The notes beneath the pieces were generated by a model that was not told the DNA's origin, did not search any database, and worked only from the letters and a program-made list of their open reading frames with translations. This document shows, in pieces, positions 42,700-56,118 of a DNA stretch of 64,000 nt; position 1 is the stretch's first letter, and the number at the start of each line of letters is the position of its first letter. Made by a program: the position numbers and the translations under genes. Source of the stretch: Phragmites australis (lineage: Eukaryota > Streptophyta > Magnoliopsida > Poales > Poaceae); the NCBI RefSeq assembly GCF_958298935.1, contig NC_084934.1:8434501-8498500 (forward strand), in the 5' to 3' direction.

Positions 42700-44500
42700 T
42701 GTGAGCGAGAAAACCAGATGACGTGCACGGAGGACGAATAGCAGCTTGACACGTGTCGCAAATTCAAAACGCTTCCAATAAACACGGAAACCTTCTGTTA
42801 ATTGCAATTAATTAGGAATACTTAATTACTTAATTAAGATTAAATTATATTCAGACTAAATTTAACCGTTGTAATCATTGAATTAATGTTAATTAAATCA
42901 TTGAATTACATTTAACCATTGTTTGGGGTTGACTTCAGCTCGCCCAAAGGGGGGGGGGGGGAGCCGAGAGAAGGGGCACTACCCCACTATCTAAAGATTC
43001 TCGGCTTTGGCCCTCTGAAGTCGGACCTCAATCGCGAGTGGCCACTGTGGGAGGAACGGTATCACACTAGTCCCCCCATGTGACATTGGCTAACCTCGGG
43101 CAACCCCGGATAGGAAGTGGCAGTGCTAGCATAATAATGTTCTCTAAAGTTGTATTGCAGAGAAGGAGTCGAAGGGACAACCGACGCGAAGCGAGAGTCC
43201 CGATGGCCGAGTCCTCGGTCCTGAAGGGTGAGGGTCGCCAAAGGCGTCGAAGGGGCCTGATGCACCACTTGATGAGGAGTAAAGGTCCCGAAGGCCCCAC
43301 CATCTTGACCGTACGGGCGAGGGCTGCCGAATGCGTGGATAAGGAGCAAAGGACTACCTGAGACAGGATGAAGGGTTCGAAGGGAACAAGGCTGAAAGAA
43401 GGCTAGAAGGTGGTCAGTCAGTTCATCGAAGGGCTGACTGACATGTGTACTGGCAGGCATGTGTCACATCCTGAGATGATACAACCTATAATATGTAGTG
43501 ACTGTAATACCAATAGAATATTATGAGAACATTCTGGGAAACAAGGGCTCTCGACGATTTATGAACCTCCGATCTAACGAATTTATTGAAGAAATAAGGG
43601 ATGCTTTGAGTAGACAGATTGTAGGAGAATACACATGGGTTTTTATATAGGTTCGGACCTTCAAGAGGATAATAACCTTACATTCTATTTGACTTGTATT
43701 GATATGAGCCTGTTACAAGAAGGTATGTAGCTAACCTAGATGGATCTAAATCTAGTCGATGGTTCCCTTGCTCGGCTTCTCTTGGCTTGCATTCAACTTA
43801 TATATATAGGTCATCATGTGGCTTCTGGACTCATTTTCGAGTTATCTATAACTTTGAGATAAACTTCCTTGTTTAAGGGATATTGCAGAACCTATGAGAG
43901 GTTTTCATGCATTAGGGATATCCCTCACCAGGATAGAAATATACTCTGAGAATATAGGAAACATTAGAGTATCCAGATACAATAGTTTTGTACTACTCAT
44001 TATCAGGGGCACTGATGAAATGTGAATTGGAGTGGTTGATGTATAACTATAAATACCCTTATCCTATTAATGCGATGATATGAACAGTTAATATGCCACA
44101 AAATACTAGTTTATTGTGTTGTTATTGAGATCCAAACAGTGTTCGGTTTGAGGGATAAACTCATTCTGATGGGATGGTCTATTATGAGTTTATCTCATGA
44201 ATTTTCGTGGGATTATATTATCCTTTATATTTACATTAACCATGTGCTTGTAAGGAATGATGTGGTGATAGGTCTTCCTCGAACCAAACATGTCGGTTGA
44301 GAATAAGGTGACGGTGGATCACCTAGTTCCTTAAACCAAAAGGCTAGTAATGTTTGGATTGTTTTACGTGGTAAGCTGCCGAGCTTAATCTCGAGCTGCT
44401 TACCAAGCTACGCCAAGCCTAGGTAAGCTCATTCGCTTAACGCCGAGCCGCGCCAACACAGCTCCGTGTCCATCTCTAACATACTTTCCTTTTTTAAATT
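42700..44500. repeat. Unclassified retroelement-derived sequence
   Basis: 42700-43460 is upstream of the PF04195 fragment on the minus strand and probably its LTR/leader. 43461-44300 begins tgtgtcacatcctgagatga and contains gtttttatataggttcggac and aagaggataataacctt, phrases common in large grass repeats. No coding domain or paired ends were seen. 44340-44470 holds short repeated aagct/gccgagc phrases. Confidence 0.4.
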
Positions 44501-44688
44501 AGAGGTGGGTCTCCTTTTTTGACAATTAAAAACCAACCATCAAATATTCAAATTTGACCTTCGTCCTCCCCTCTGTTTCCTTCACTGAGGAAACACCTGC
44601 TTTCCCACCAACTCCTGCTCTCCTCCCGCCCCGCGCCGCCGCCTCGAGCCCCGTAAACCCTAGCCAAACGGAGGAACGAAGCAGAGCC
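44500..44688 (+). promoter_or_regulatory. eIF3e proximal promoter and 5' leader
   Basis: The 190 bp before the eIF3e ATG turn C-rich (ccccgcgccgccgcctcgagcc) and include aaaccctag, a telo-box-like sequence (AAACCCTA, 44656-44663) frequent near the transcription start of plant translation-machinery genes. No TATA box was seen, as is common for such housekeeping genes. Confidence 0.5.
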
Positions 44689-47600
44689 ATGGCGGAGCAC
44701 GACCTGACGTCACGCCTGGCGGCGCAGCTGGACCGCCACCTGGTGTTCCCGCTGCTGGAGTTCCTGCAGGAGCGACAGCTCTACCCTGAGGAGGAGATCC
44801 TGGAGGCCAAGCTCCGCCTCCTCGGCGCCACCAACATGGTTGAGTACGCCATGGACATCCACATGTCGCTCCACGGCACCGACGACGTCCCCGACGACAT
44901 GGTCGCGCGCCGCGCCGAGGTCCTCGCCAGGCTCAAGGCGCTCGAGGCGGCCGCCGCGCCGCTCGTTGCCTTCCTCCGGGACCCGCAGCTCGTGCAGGAG
45001 CTCAGGCCCGACAGGCAGTACAACGTTCACATGCTCCGTGAGCGGTTCCGGGTGTGTCAATCTCATCTGCGACTTTCCTTCAGTTTTAACTTTCTACTTG
45101 TTTCGTGCTTGCGGCATGAAGAGTAGGGTCATTGATTTTGTAAATTTGTGAAATTGATTTGCGTTTACAATGAATAAGTCTTCGGGAACAGGTGATGCTT
45201 ACAGTGAATTTACAGGAATTGTTGAAGCTCTGGGTATAATAACTAAAATTAGAATTGTTTTCAGGAATTGTTTAGAATTTAGAAGAAGAGTTTAGGTTAT
45301 TCATTTTTTAGAAAAAAGCGTATTGTTATGGCACAACTAATCAGATTCATCTTATTAACAATGCAGATTGGTCCTGACCAGATTGAAGCTATGTACGATC
45401 TTGCTAAATTTCTGTTTGAGTGTGGAAATTATCCAACTGCTGTTGACTACCTGTACCAGTACCGTGTTTTGTGCACAAACAGCGAGAGGAGCGTGAGTGC
45501 TTCGTGGGGGTTGTTGGCATCAGAGATTTTAATGCAAAATTGGGACGCTGCGTTGGAAGAGCTCAATCGCTTAAAAGAGATTATTGATTCAAAGGTTTAG
45601 TCTCAATGTTTCATGTAACTAACTTTCTGTGTTATCATGTAACTATGCTGCTAACATACATCATGTAACTAACTTTGTTTGTTATCCGATTTTTATGGCA
45701 GGACTTCTCATCACCTCTAAATCAGCTCCAGAATAGGATTTGGCTGATGCACTGGAGTCTCTTTATCTTCTTTAACCATGAAAATGGCAGAAATGGTATC
45801 ATTGATCTGTTCTTCCAGGACAGGTTTGTCTGTAAAAAGCGCAAAATGATTTAAATCTGTAGCATTCTAGCCCAATATTTATATAAGCAACACCACTACG
45901 AATATCACTATAATAGTGATTTGATATCAGTAGTGAGCAAGATATCAATAATTTCTTCCATGATTTGAATTTCAGAAACAAACAGTTCTTCTAACTGAAC
46001 AATTAGTGTTTGCTGTTTTTCATTCAAAAGAATCTTAAGCTCAAATTCATCAGGTGGTATACGTATACCCGGAAGGACAGAAATATATTGCTGTTAAAAA
46101 AGGTTTTGAAAAACATTTTTTTCGAAGTTTGAGTTGCTTCAAAATCCTTTCCTTCCTCTTGTATTATCCAGTTCAACAATGAATGTGATTTTCCTTTGAT
46201 GTCAAGGTTATATCAGCCGATTTGTCAACTCATATTTGTTTCATTTGTTTTTTTTCCTTGCAGGTACTTGAATGCTATTCAGGCAAATGCACGCCATCTT
46301 CTGAGATACGTAGCTACTGCTGTTGTTGTGAACAAAAGGAGAAGGAATATGCTTAAAGAGTTTATTAAAGTCATTCAACAAGAACAGCATTGCATTAAGG
46401 ATCCCATAACTGAATTCCTGGAATGCTTGTATGTGAATTATGATTTCGATGGTGCACAACTGAAACTCATGGAGTGCGAGAAGGTAATTTGAGGCTGTTT
46501 TTATCAATCTTCATGCTATTTATTGAACTTCACATGTATGTGCTTGTTGAAATATTGAAAAGCTTGGAAGACAATGAATTAGATATTTTTTTTGTTGGCA
46601 GAACATCCACTGTGATGTGAGTCATCACCTGCTAATCAATTTATATGATGGCGGGTTCAAGTATTATTTCTTTGACAAATACAAGTTTAGTAATTATTGC
46701 TAGATGCATCTAATTTCTCATAGTGGTCCTTGGTGAAAGACCAAGGACTTCAGTATTGGGTCAATGTGATTAATATCAATCTAGTCAATAGGACAAATAT
46801 TATTTGCTAATATTTGAGGTTTAATCTCATGGATGCTATATGATGAACTTGGAGTTCCAAACACCTCAAAGGATTAACATCAAGGTCAAAGAAGAGCTTC
46901 ATTAAGATATAATGACCTATTGTTTAGACAAGTGATCATGGTGTTGAGAGCATTACTTTTATAGATGATTTTTTTGCCGTACTATAAAGAAGGGTTTGGG
47001 TTTAATACCTTGATCTAGAGTCTTTGGGTTAGTTACCTAGTAGGTGATGTATACTAAGTTTGAATAGCTCTAATAGACTAGATAAAGACTTAAGACATCA
47101 AGGAAGAGAAGCCACGAAGGCCCGGACTTGAGTTGGATTGAATTGGACAAGTTCCTATAGAAAATAGGTCATCGTACAATACGATAGGATCACCGTACAA
47201 TATGACAAGATCACTGTACAATACAATCAAGGGTAATATAAGACAAACAGAGCTTTTCAGAGTTACTGTACAATACGGTAGGAGGTTGTTGTACAATATG
47301 ATGGGATACTGTATAGTTATACAGAGACCATGTCAATTGATGCCTCAGAAGATCAGTCATTGTACAATACGGTGGTGGTCACCATATCGAATTTCTGACC
47401 GTTGGAAAGTGATCATCATACAATATGGTGGAGGTCACCATACAATACGGTGGTGGTCACCATATCGAATTTCTGACCGTTGGAAAGTGATCATCATACA
47501 ATATGGTGGTAGTCACCGTACAATACGGTGACTAGGAATCCTGGACAGGTTCCTCCCAATGGCTAGTTTTTGAGAGTGAGGCTATAAATATCTCCTTATT

Positions 47601-49405
47601 TTTGGTTGTTCACTCTCACCATAAGGCATACACACAAATTGAAGAGGGTTTAAGTCACTTGGAGTTGAAGTTGAAGTTCAAGAAATTAGCACAAGATGAA
47701 GGATTTTATTAGTGCTAGTTTAGGTCTAGTGTGCATCTAGCTAGGTGATTAGACTAGAGTTAGATCAAATGAGTAATCCATACTCATTACTTTTGGTATT
47801 TGCATACATCTAGATGGCTTGAAAGTGGTGAGTCTTACGAGACCCTCCAACCGAGTTTGTAGAGTGGCCGCAAGACTTGTGAGCGAGAGGAGTGGCTTGT
47901 GCCGGAGCAACGAAGTACTACCTTAGTGAAGATGAGGAGGTGGATTCTAGGGCTAGGTAAAGGGGTGTGGATGGCTTGGGCTGCACAGGAGTGCCTGCCT
48001 TTGCTCTCGGGCTGGGGATGGACTCAAACAAACAGCTAACCGTCCAAATTGATAGAAAAAACTGAGGTTACACTTTACAAATAAACCAGGTATTACACAG
48101 ATGATGAAGTGTGCTTATGTGTACTTTTCTGCTTCTTGCTTTGCTAAATCGTTGACAGTGATATTTTGATAGCACTGCTACCTCAATATTCAACAATAAT
48201 TATTCTCATAGAACTTGCTGTCAGTTGTCAACAATAATTATGATCTTATATGTTATAGAATTTGCTGCCTTACCTTTCTTGTGTTCTTATGGCTACCTTT
48301 CTAGGTTATACTGAATGATCCTTTTCTGGGAAAGGGGATTGAACAAGGAAGTTTCACCATTGTTCCTTTGATAGACGAGTTCCTTGAAAATGCTCGTCTC
48401 TTTATTTTCGAGAGATACTGCTGCATACATCGGTGCATTAATATTAGGTGGGTGTTTCTGGCTTTCTACTCACTTTTTAATGACTGAAGAAATTTCTGCT
48501 ACAATGATCAATCCGAAGGCAGTACGATCGTTAAGTACCCACCCACTAAATCCAGATTTCTAAGGAACTCTTTTAGTGTCATGCTTGTTTTCTATCTACT
48601 ATTTGGCTATTTGCTTGGACTATCTTATATTTCTTAGGTAATCTATATTATCTTATCTTATATAGCTAGATGGCTTCAGACTCCTTTGGTTAACATCAGC
48701 AAAACTGCAATTTCCTATGGGGTAGTTATTGACATTGCATGATTCTTCAACTGCTGTTATCAATTCAGTTTATAGAGAACTAATCAGCTTGTTGACTAGA
48801 CCTGTTAGGAACAATGTCATGCTCTTAACTGAATTTTGCTTCTCAGGGTGCTAAACCTGTACCAGCCTTCGATCTAAAGAAAAGGAGCATATTTTCCTTT
48901 GGTTTTTACTTCACATTTATTATAAACTTTTAGTATTAACATATATAAGGCTAAGGTTTTCTTCCTTTTTTGTTGTTGCAATGAACAGCATTCTGGCAGA
49001 GAAGCTGAACATGAGGCATGATGAGGCGGAATTGTGGATAATGAACTTGGTTAGGAGTTCAAAACTGGACGCGAAGATCGATTCGGTGTCAGGAACTCTA
49101 ATCATGACGACCAATCATGTTAATGTGTAAGTTGCTTCAGTCATGGACAACCACTGTATGTCAATTCGGACTCTGTTCGTTTTAAACATGTTACTACTTC
49201 AATAATGCGATTTGGTCCAATAATCATTTGTTTATAGCCAGAATAGGGATATGCTTATCTATATCATCCGTTTATGGGAAAAATCTTTTGCAGACATGAG
49301 CAGATTATCGAAAGCTTGAAGAATCTTGACATGCGGACTTACATGCTAGCAAAAAGCATTGTGGAGCCAGCTCAGGCAGCACAACAGGCAGCTCGGGGAG
49401 ATTAA
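44689..49405 (+). CDS. TIF3E1: Eukaryotic translation initiation factor 3 subunit e
   Basis: Seven exons: 44689-45051, 45367-45594, 45702-45823, 46264-46483, 48305-48447, 48989-49126 and 49294-49405. All introns are GT-AG and phases are consistent, giving 441 residues, the usual length for plant eIF3e (INT6). Exon 1 encodes the eIF3e N-terminal domain ([20 protein letters not shown]). Exons 2-4 give the helical repeats ([47 protein letters not shown]). Exons 4-7 carry the PCI domain, ending in [20 protein letters not shown]. Exon 7 includes [15 protein letters not shown]. eIF3e is part of the eIF3 octamer core that recruits the 40S subunit and mRNA, and is linked to COP9-type PCI complexes. 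Exon 1 is GC-rich and later exons AT-rich, typical of grasses. Intron 4 (1.8 kb) is enlarged by an LTR fragment. No disabling lesion was seen. Confidence 0.96.
46727..47990 (+). repeat. Truncated Sirevirus-type LTR in eIF3e intron 4
   Basis: The region starts near tggtccttggtgaaagacca and ends near ggggtgtggatggc, with both ends approximate. It contains at least nine CACCGTACAATACGGTG-type palindromes (47170-47530) and a 78-bp tandem duplication (47363-47440 and 47441-47518). TATAAATA lies at 47583-47590, followed by a leader with the same flow as the other Sirevirus-type LTRs in the window. No internal domain, PBS or second LTR was seen. It is in the same orientation as the host gene. The splice sites of the surrounding intron are intact. 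Confidence 0.72.
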
Positions 49406-49863
49406 CAGAGTCTCCACGGTTTTGAGGCGCCAAGAATTACTTAAAGTAGAGACAAATTTAGTAATTTTTTTTAGCTGTAGGGTCTATAGGACGGAATATA
49501 AAGGAATAAGAAAGGTATATTAATATTGAAAATGTGAGAATGTATGCGTGTTTTTTTAAAGAAATATGAATGGGTGTTTGGAACATAGGATTTTGTAAAA
49601 CACATCAACGTTTCAATTGAGTATATAATCTACTTTACTTGGAATCTTATGTTAGTTGAGCTCTGTATTCACTATTTGACTAAATTTCTAAAAACTACAG
49701 ATATTCTAACCAAACTATCATAAAATTAAAGCTATATATTTAATATATTGCTTTAGAGAACTGCACATTTAGTGAGAAGTTAAAATATCAAAACTACAAA
49801 TTTAATAGGAAATTGTGAATTGTGCATGTTTTTGTGAGAATACGGCATTTAAGTGAAAGATGT
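49406..49863 (+). other. eIF3e 3' UTR and flank
   Basis: AT-rich sequence following the stop, with aatataaaggaataag near 49495 as a possible poly(A) signal. Nothing else was recognised. Confidence 0.5.
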
Positions 49864-50135
49864 TGTAATATGGCCCATCCAATGGGCTATATCTGTCATT
49901 TACTTAAATTATGCCCATAGTGGCATAAGCCATCAAGTCTAATAGTAGTAGAAAGTTCAATATCATATTATCCATCCATGTAAAAAAGTTCCTTCCTGCC
50001 CTCATATAAGGACCGAATGGGTTTTCATGTTATCCACACAATCATCAATAAAGTAGAGTGTTACCAGATATAGTCTTATGTGTATTGTTTTTTTAAATTC
50101 TTGTTTGATAAGTGCACGATAACATGATTATTACA
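49864..50135 (+). repeat. Short Copia-type 5' LTR
   Basis: 272 bp with inverted termini TGTAATA and TTATTACA. It is followed at once by acatgttatcagcacaag, the variant tRNA-complement found after the LTR in many short plant Copia elements. A gaccgaatgggttttcatg and tcaataaagtagagtg stretch (poly(A)-signal-like AATAAA) is typical of such an R/U5 region. No second copy was found downstream, so the element is truncated or its 3' end was not recognised. Confidence 0.55.
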
Positions 50136-50700
50136 ACATGTTATCAGCACAAGTACTCGCTAATCATGTATGTTCATGCATACTAATTTCTTTTGAATTT
50201 AATTTTTTATTTAAGTTTTGTATGGACGACGTGTCTTCCTTCCCTGGCTGACCAGTCGTGCCTTGCCAGTCCCCGGACCGGTCGCCCCTCGCCTTGCAGC
50301 GCACCGCGGTAACTAATCACTGCTCGTCTTGGCGAGATGGCAAGCCAAGCCAATACGGCTGGCTGCTCCTGTGTCTTGATGGAGTAGCATGCAATTTATG
50401 GACTGCCACCATGTGCCATGGAGCAAGTGCGAGAGCTCCGCCGAGCTAACCATTGTCCTGCGTGCCTTGGCGCATCGGACGGCATGCCGAGCGCCACACC
50501 GGCTGCACCGAGACATGCAAGGCTGTGAACCAGGCGAGGCTTTCGCGCTGCTGGCCAGAGCCGCCGCCCTACGCCATGGCACAGGCATGTGCGCGCCGCG
50601 GGTTGGCCGCCGACGGGGGCGAAACCAGGATTGGATGATGGTAAAGAGAAATAAATTTGAATCGGTTGTAGGAAACAAAATATAGGTGTTGAGATGTTCA
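50136..50700 (+). other. GC-rich internal segment after Copia LTR
   Basis: After the PBS-like site the sequence becomes GC-rich from 50225 to 50630, with overlapping frames on both strands (up to 131 codons) but no gag motif. It may be a captured gene piece in a non-autonomous Copia element. Not called as a gene. Confidence 0.3.
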
Positions 50701-51402
50701 TTTTCCATATTTATCTTAAAATATCTTTATTTTTGTTCATATACAAATTCACCTACAGTAATAAATATAGGATCTTTCATATAATGAATGTTGATATCTA
50801 TGAATTCAACGTTTTGATATTGCATTTACTAGTTCGATAGGAGTCTATCATAAAAATTAAAAAAAAAATCTCTATAGCTGAAAATAACAAGAGCTCAGAT
50901 TAATAGAGTACAATAATAGAACACGAATAGTGGCCAACAAGAACAAACATTTTAAACTTAATAAAGTTTGGCAAGAAAAAACATATTGTTACATGTATTC
51001 ACAATAACCATAGGTAGCAAATTTGTGTTAAAAAATACATAATACTTGAATACATATAATAGATAAGATGAGTTTATACGCCAGTGAGCTTTTAAGTTCT
51101 TAACAGTATGTTGCTCAGCTAGAAAATATGAGGTTTATGTTGGTTCTACCAATATTAATAGAAGGTCTCATTCCACGATAAAAGAGTTGTTGCCAAGAAT
51201 GAGTAAATGATATGAGTTAGAAATTGAGCGTATAAGTTGACTAGAAGACAATCAAAGTTTACATATATGTATAGTGTAAAACAACACCCGCCTACTAATT
51301 GGTTCTATGTGTTGGATTATTAATTTATTTTCTTGAGAAGAACAAATGTAATTTTAACATTGCTAATAGATGTATAAGCTAGGGGGTCTAGCCCCTGACC
51401 GC
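50701..51402. other. No gene seen
   Basis: AT-rich intergenic sequence without recognised frames or bounded repeats. Confidence 0.5.
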
Positions 51403-51798
51403 TGTAACATCCTGAGTTTTACTATATTAATTTACAACAAATTTTGCTCCAAATATAAAATTTTTGGTGATTAATTAAGCTAACTAAAATTGAGGAAATA
51501 TATAATAGAATATATATATATTAATATGTGTATATATATATTCAAATGTATTACTTGGCGAAGTATTACAAAATACACTAAATTAATTACTAAACTTTTC
51601 TGTTCGTTGAATTGTTCATGTGTATTTGGTTTATTGTTGTTACGGTTCTTTGTATAAAGGTTTGAATTTAAATGTATCTCAAATTCGAATCTACTCTTAG
51701 TTTCCCTTCAATTCAAATCCACTTGAATTCAAATCCTCTCTCAGATCTCTAAGTCATAATTCAAATATACCTATTTGAATTTATGCCAAGTCCAAAGT

Positions 51799-54700
51799 TG
51801 TAACACCCCGGTTCTCAATTTTCTAATTCCCTAAAGTTTTGCTAGAATTTTATTAGGGTTTAAATCAACAGATTAGGTTAAAATGTATTTTCTAAAAATA
51901 AATTGAATTTTGCTCTAGGTTATATTTTTGTGTTGCATTCATGCTGGAGTAGATGCATTAGAGTTTTATGTGTGGAAATGAATTTTTGAAAACCTCGAGA
52001 CGCATCGTTTAATTTTGGAAAAGATTTGAAAATGTTTCTTTAAAAGAAAATCCAAATTCCCTCATAGGCCGAATCTCTTCTCCTTTTCTCTTTTTCCGAG
52101 CAGCCCAAGCTCACTCCCTTCTCCTTCTTGGGCTGAGCCCGTGTCGCTTTTTCCCTTTCACCCCGCCTCCCTGCCTGGGCCACCGCTCAGCAGCCCAATC
52201 CCGCACCTGCCACCCTGCCTGGACCAACCGAAGGCCAGGCCCAGCAATCTCGCGCAAAGGCGCCCGACCAAATTCCGCCTCCTCTCCAGTGCCGCTGACC
52301 GGTGGGCCTCGCGTCGTCTTCCACCTCTGGCTGAGTCCAGAGCCGGCCTCATCCTCCGCCGTCGCCTGCCTCAAGCCGTATCCCAATTGAACCCCAACCG
52401 AACCGATTTCGACGCGGTTGTTGCGCCCCTACATATATTCGCCCCTCATCTCTGTTTTCCCCAACCAATCAAGCGCTAAAACCCTAGAACTCGCACCACC
52501 ACCGCCCGCTATTGCCGCCGAAGCACCAAGCTTGCCGACCGTTGCGTCCACCGCCTCTCCGCCGCATCCGAGCGCATCTTCGGGACCGCCGCTCCCTGTC
52601 GCATCCCGGCCATCGGAGCTTCGTCCCCGACGCGCAACCGTGTGCTGCCGCCGCCCCTCTCACCGTCCACTACCTTCCTGGACCGCGCCGCGCTAGGTAA
52701 GCCATCAAACAGAAAGCCCTTACTCTTGAGAGTCTTTTGCGCCGCTCGCTGTCATCATCCGTGCACTGCGACAAGGTCTCCGCCTCTCTCCGGCGAGAGT
52801 GCCGCCGCACCCGAGCTCCCGCCGCCGTGTCCGCTCCACTACCGGCTGGTTACTCCCGTCTCGCCTCTCAGTCGTCGGATCCAATCTCTACAGTTTAGAT
52901 TAGAACCCGAATACCTCTTCACCGACCCAATCTCGTGGTGCCACGTGTCGTCACCTTAATCCTACTCAGCCCCTGTGCCAGCTCATCGCCAAGTCAGCCG
53001 GCCACCCTAGCAGATCTACCTACGTGGAATGCCACGTCAGCTAACCTAGCCTAGTCAGCAGTCCAGTCAGCAATTCAATCTTTTCTAATACAAAAATAAT
53101 TCCAAGAATTCCATAAATTGGTAATTTTACAAATAAGCCCCCGAACTCTTCTGAAATTATCTATAAGCCCTTGTCTTTTTACAGTTTAAACCCCAAACTT
53201 TTCCAAAATTACTTTTAGGTCCCTATGTTTTTACAAAAAGGCCCCTAACCTTTCTGTTTTACTTAAAATAGGTCCTTTTCTTTTTCAGATTAACCCTAAA
53301 ACTTGTTTTTAGCATATCTTTCTCGTTCTAACTCCGATTTAGGTGATTTTCACGCTCCCGCATTCGTAGCAACGTGTACTATTGTTTAGTACCTTTTTCT
53401 CAGATGTTAGCTATTATTTGGTGTATAGTTCTTAGTTAGTTTTGTTGTGTATTTTTTGGTGTGTTTCAAGAGCAGACGAGGAGCAGTTTGAGAATATCCA
53501 GGACCAAGTATTTGAAAAGTCTGAGCAGCAAGTTGGAAGAGGCAAGTGTCCTTGAACATTTTGATCCCAGTTTTCAAATGCGTTCTTTATTTCAAACATG
53601 CATGTTGTTAATTCTGAATCCTATTTACTTATAGTATCCTGTTCCATATATTTCCTTGTCACCTAGTTGTTAGCAATGGATATGATGGGTAGTTATGCTT
53701 AGCTTTGCACAATGGGATGGAAGGGTTAATGGTAAACATGACTAATGAACTATGCAACTATGAGTTGGGAATACTATTGATGGTATAGCAACATGGAACA
53801 TTAGGCCTTGAGCAAAGTAGTGTTGTTGATGATGAAGGTTATGATGTTAGCTTAGTGTTTGCTCAAGCAACCTAAGTAAGGATCGGTTTATGGAGCAACA
53901 ATCCAAGAAATATCGTACCACCCACGAGACCTGGTATGGGACAGGACTGGCCTATTAATTAGTGGATTCCAATTTTGTGCGTGCTAAACGGAAGAGTGGA
54001 TGTGTGGGGACAGCAAAGGCCAGAACCATTTGGTTAGTGGTATGAGATGGGTAGTGGAAGGGAAGGGTGAAAACTTTCTGGAGACTACAAGGCGCAAAAG
54101 GGGGCTTCTGGGTGGTGTGAATGCCACTTTAATGGCGGTGAAACCTAGTGGGCATGCACATACTGGATGAAACTTTATAACAGCTTTGTAGTGACTTTCC
54201 AAGCGATACAACATTGGCGTGTGTTAAGTGTTTTGCGGACACGGCAACAAGAAAATTCAAGACTCGTGGGGAAAGCTGGACAACCTCTGCAGAGTGTAAA
54301 ATCTGATATATCAGCCGTGCTCACGGACTATGAGAGACTTGGATCCTCACATGATTAGTTGGATGGGTTTGGTTTGGTTTAGTTGGTTTGGGAACCTGAT
54401 GTGGGATTCAGGTGGTTGGGAAACATGTGGAGATGTTTCTAGGAGTTGGAAGTCTAGAGATGATTCACCTCAAATAGGATGCTTTTATAACTCTTTATTA
54501 GGATAGCTGGCTTTTATGCAAATTTTAATTGTTACAGCTTATTCCTTTATTTAAGCTTGCATGTCATTTATTTTCCACACTTGCGGAGTACGATAAGTAC
54601 TCATACTTGCTGTTTCTATCCAAATATCCACCAAGCTCTGCTCAGACAATGAAGAAGATCCAGATTTCTATGTCGATGAGGATGAAGATCGCTAGGCTGG

Positions 54701-54921
54701 TGGTTCCCTCTGTCAATTGCCTGTGGAAGTTGGAGCTTCACCGTGTTTAGTTGTGTGCTTTTGTTTAAGACTTTGAGGTCTTTCTATTTCTGTTTAAGAT
54801 AAACGTTGTAATAATGACACTTTGTGTGATACATTGATGAAGTCACTGCATGTATGAAACTTGATCCTGACATACATGTGGTTTACATCTGTTTTGTCCC
54901 TTTATAAAATCGGGTGTGACA
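51799..54921 (+). repeat. Gypsy solo LTR, plus orientation
   Basis: 3123 bp from TGTAACACCCCGG to CGGGTGTGACA with perfect 5-bp target duplication AAAGT (51794-51798 and 54922-54926). Inside are a C-rich block with a donor-like cgctaggtaagcc at 52690, an aggcaagtgtccttgaac segment at 53540, and the conserved block at 54287-54340. No PBS or coding region follows the 3' end: the flanking sequence resumes the outer LTR. Confidence 0.92.
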
Positions 54922-56118
54922 AAAGTCAAATCCAAATTCAAATCTCTCCTTTGAACTATCCCACAAACATTTCCCTTTTTCCTTTTATTTTCTTCCCCAG
55001 GCTAAATCTCCCTCCCTCTCTCTTTGTGTAGCCCAACCTGTGACCCAGTTGGCCCAACTTCTTTCCCCGCTCCACTCTCCCGCACTTGGGCCGCAAACAC
55101 ACCGCCGACCTAGCTTTGCCCCAGATCGCTCCCACACTAGCATCGCACCATCCACACGTCACCCATACGACAGCCCATCACCGTGCCTTCTCCCTCACCA
55201 GCGCGCTACCGCCATGCTGTCCGCCCTGCCACCACAACGGCTGGTGCATTGCACCACACCTTCTCACCGCCATCGCCTCTCATTGCCACATCTTGCTCCT
55301 TGCCGCCTTACTATGCTCTCTCTCATTCTATAAATGGAATAGTCTAGTCTCCATTTCTGAGTTTCCCCACCACGCCGTCACCATAGCACTGCTATTGCAC
55401 CATTGCTCCGCCACCGTAGCTCTGTCGTCGCTGTTTCTCCCCCACAAGCCGCCGAGGAGTACTAGGAGGTCAACGCTGTCCTTGTGCCACCCTCCATCGC
55501 CTAGGAGCCTGACGGGAGCACGCCAACGTCGGGAGCCGAGCCGCTCTACCACCACCGCTCTGCCGCCACCACTCCGTTGTGTCACCGGTTGCCGTTCAGC
55601 TTCTCGCCATTTTCGAGCTTGGTGAGCATCCCCATCCCCTCACGTAACCTCCTAGCTAGCATGCTACCATCCTAGTGCTCTCTCTTCACGTGATTGTGCC
55701 ATGGCCACCGCCGCCACCATGCCATGGTCACTGTCGGCGTGTGTTTCCCTTCTGGATGCGGTCTGGCCATCGCGCTATGTAGCCCAGGAGCTCTAGGCTC
55801 CTTTTTCCTTGCAAGTAGATCACACGTAGAATAAGGGAGGTGCTACTTGAGCTTTCTACACTGCTGCCACCTTGTTCGACCACCGTCTGGCAATGCTCCG
55901 GTCACAACCTGCCATCGATGAAGCCCCCAGCCGAGTTTTTATTTGGGCTAATTTGGGTTTTATAGGAATTCTTTTGAGTTATATTTATTTTCAAAAATAC
56001 CAAAAAAAGCTCAAAATATTTTATTGGCTTCTAAATGTTTTCAAAGCTTGCTAGAATTTTCATAGAATAATTAGGCTTAAATTGATATTTTATTTGTCTC
56101 TTATTATACTTCCTTCTT

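Noticed and set aside
44710..45066. Minus-strand frame of 118 codons
   Set aside because: Antisense shadow of eIF3e exon 1.
49859..50697. GATGT before the short Copia LTR and again at 50693, as target duplication of a small element
   Set aside because: A 5-base match over this distance is expected by chance, and no 3' LTR precedes the second copy.
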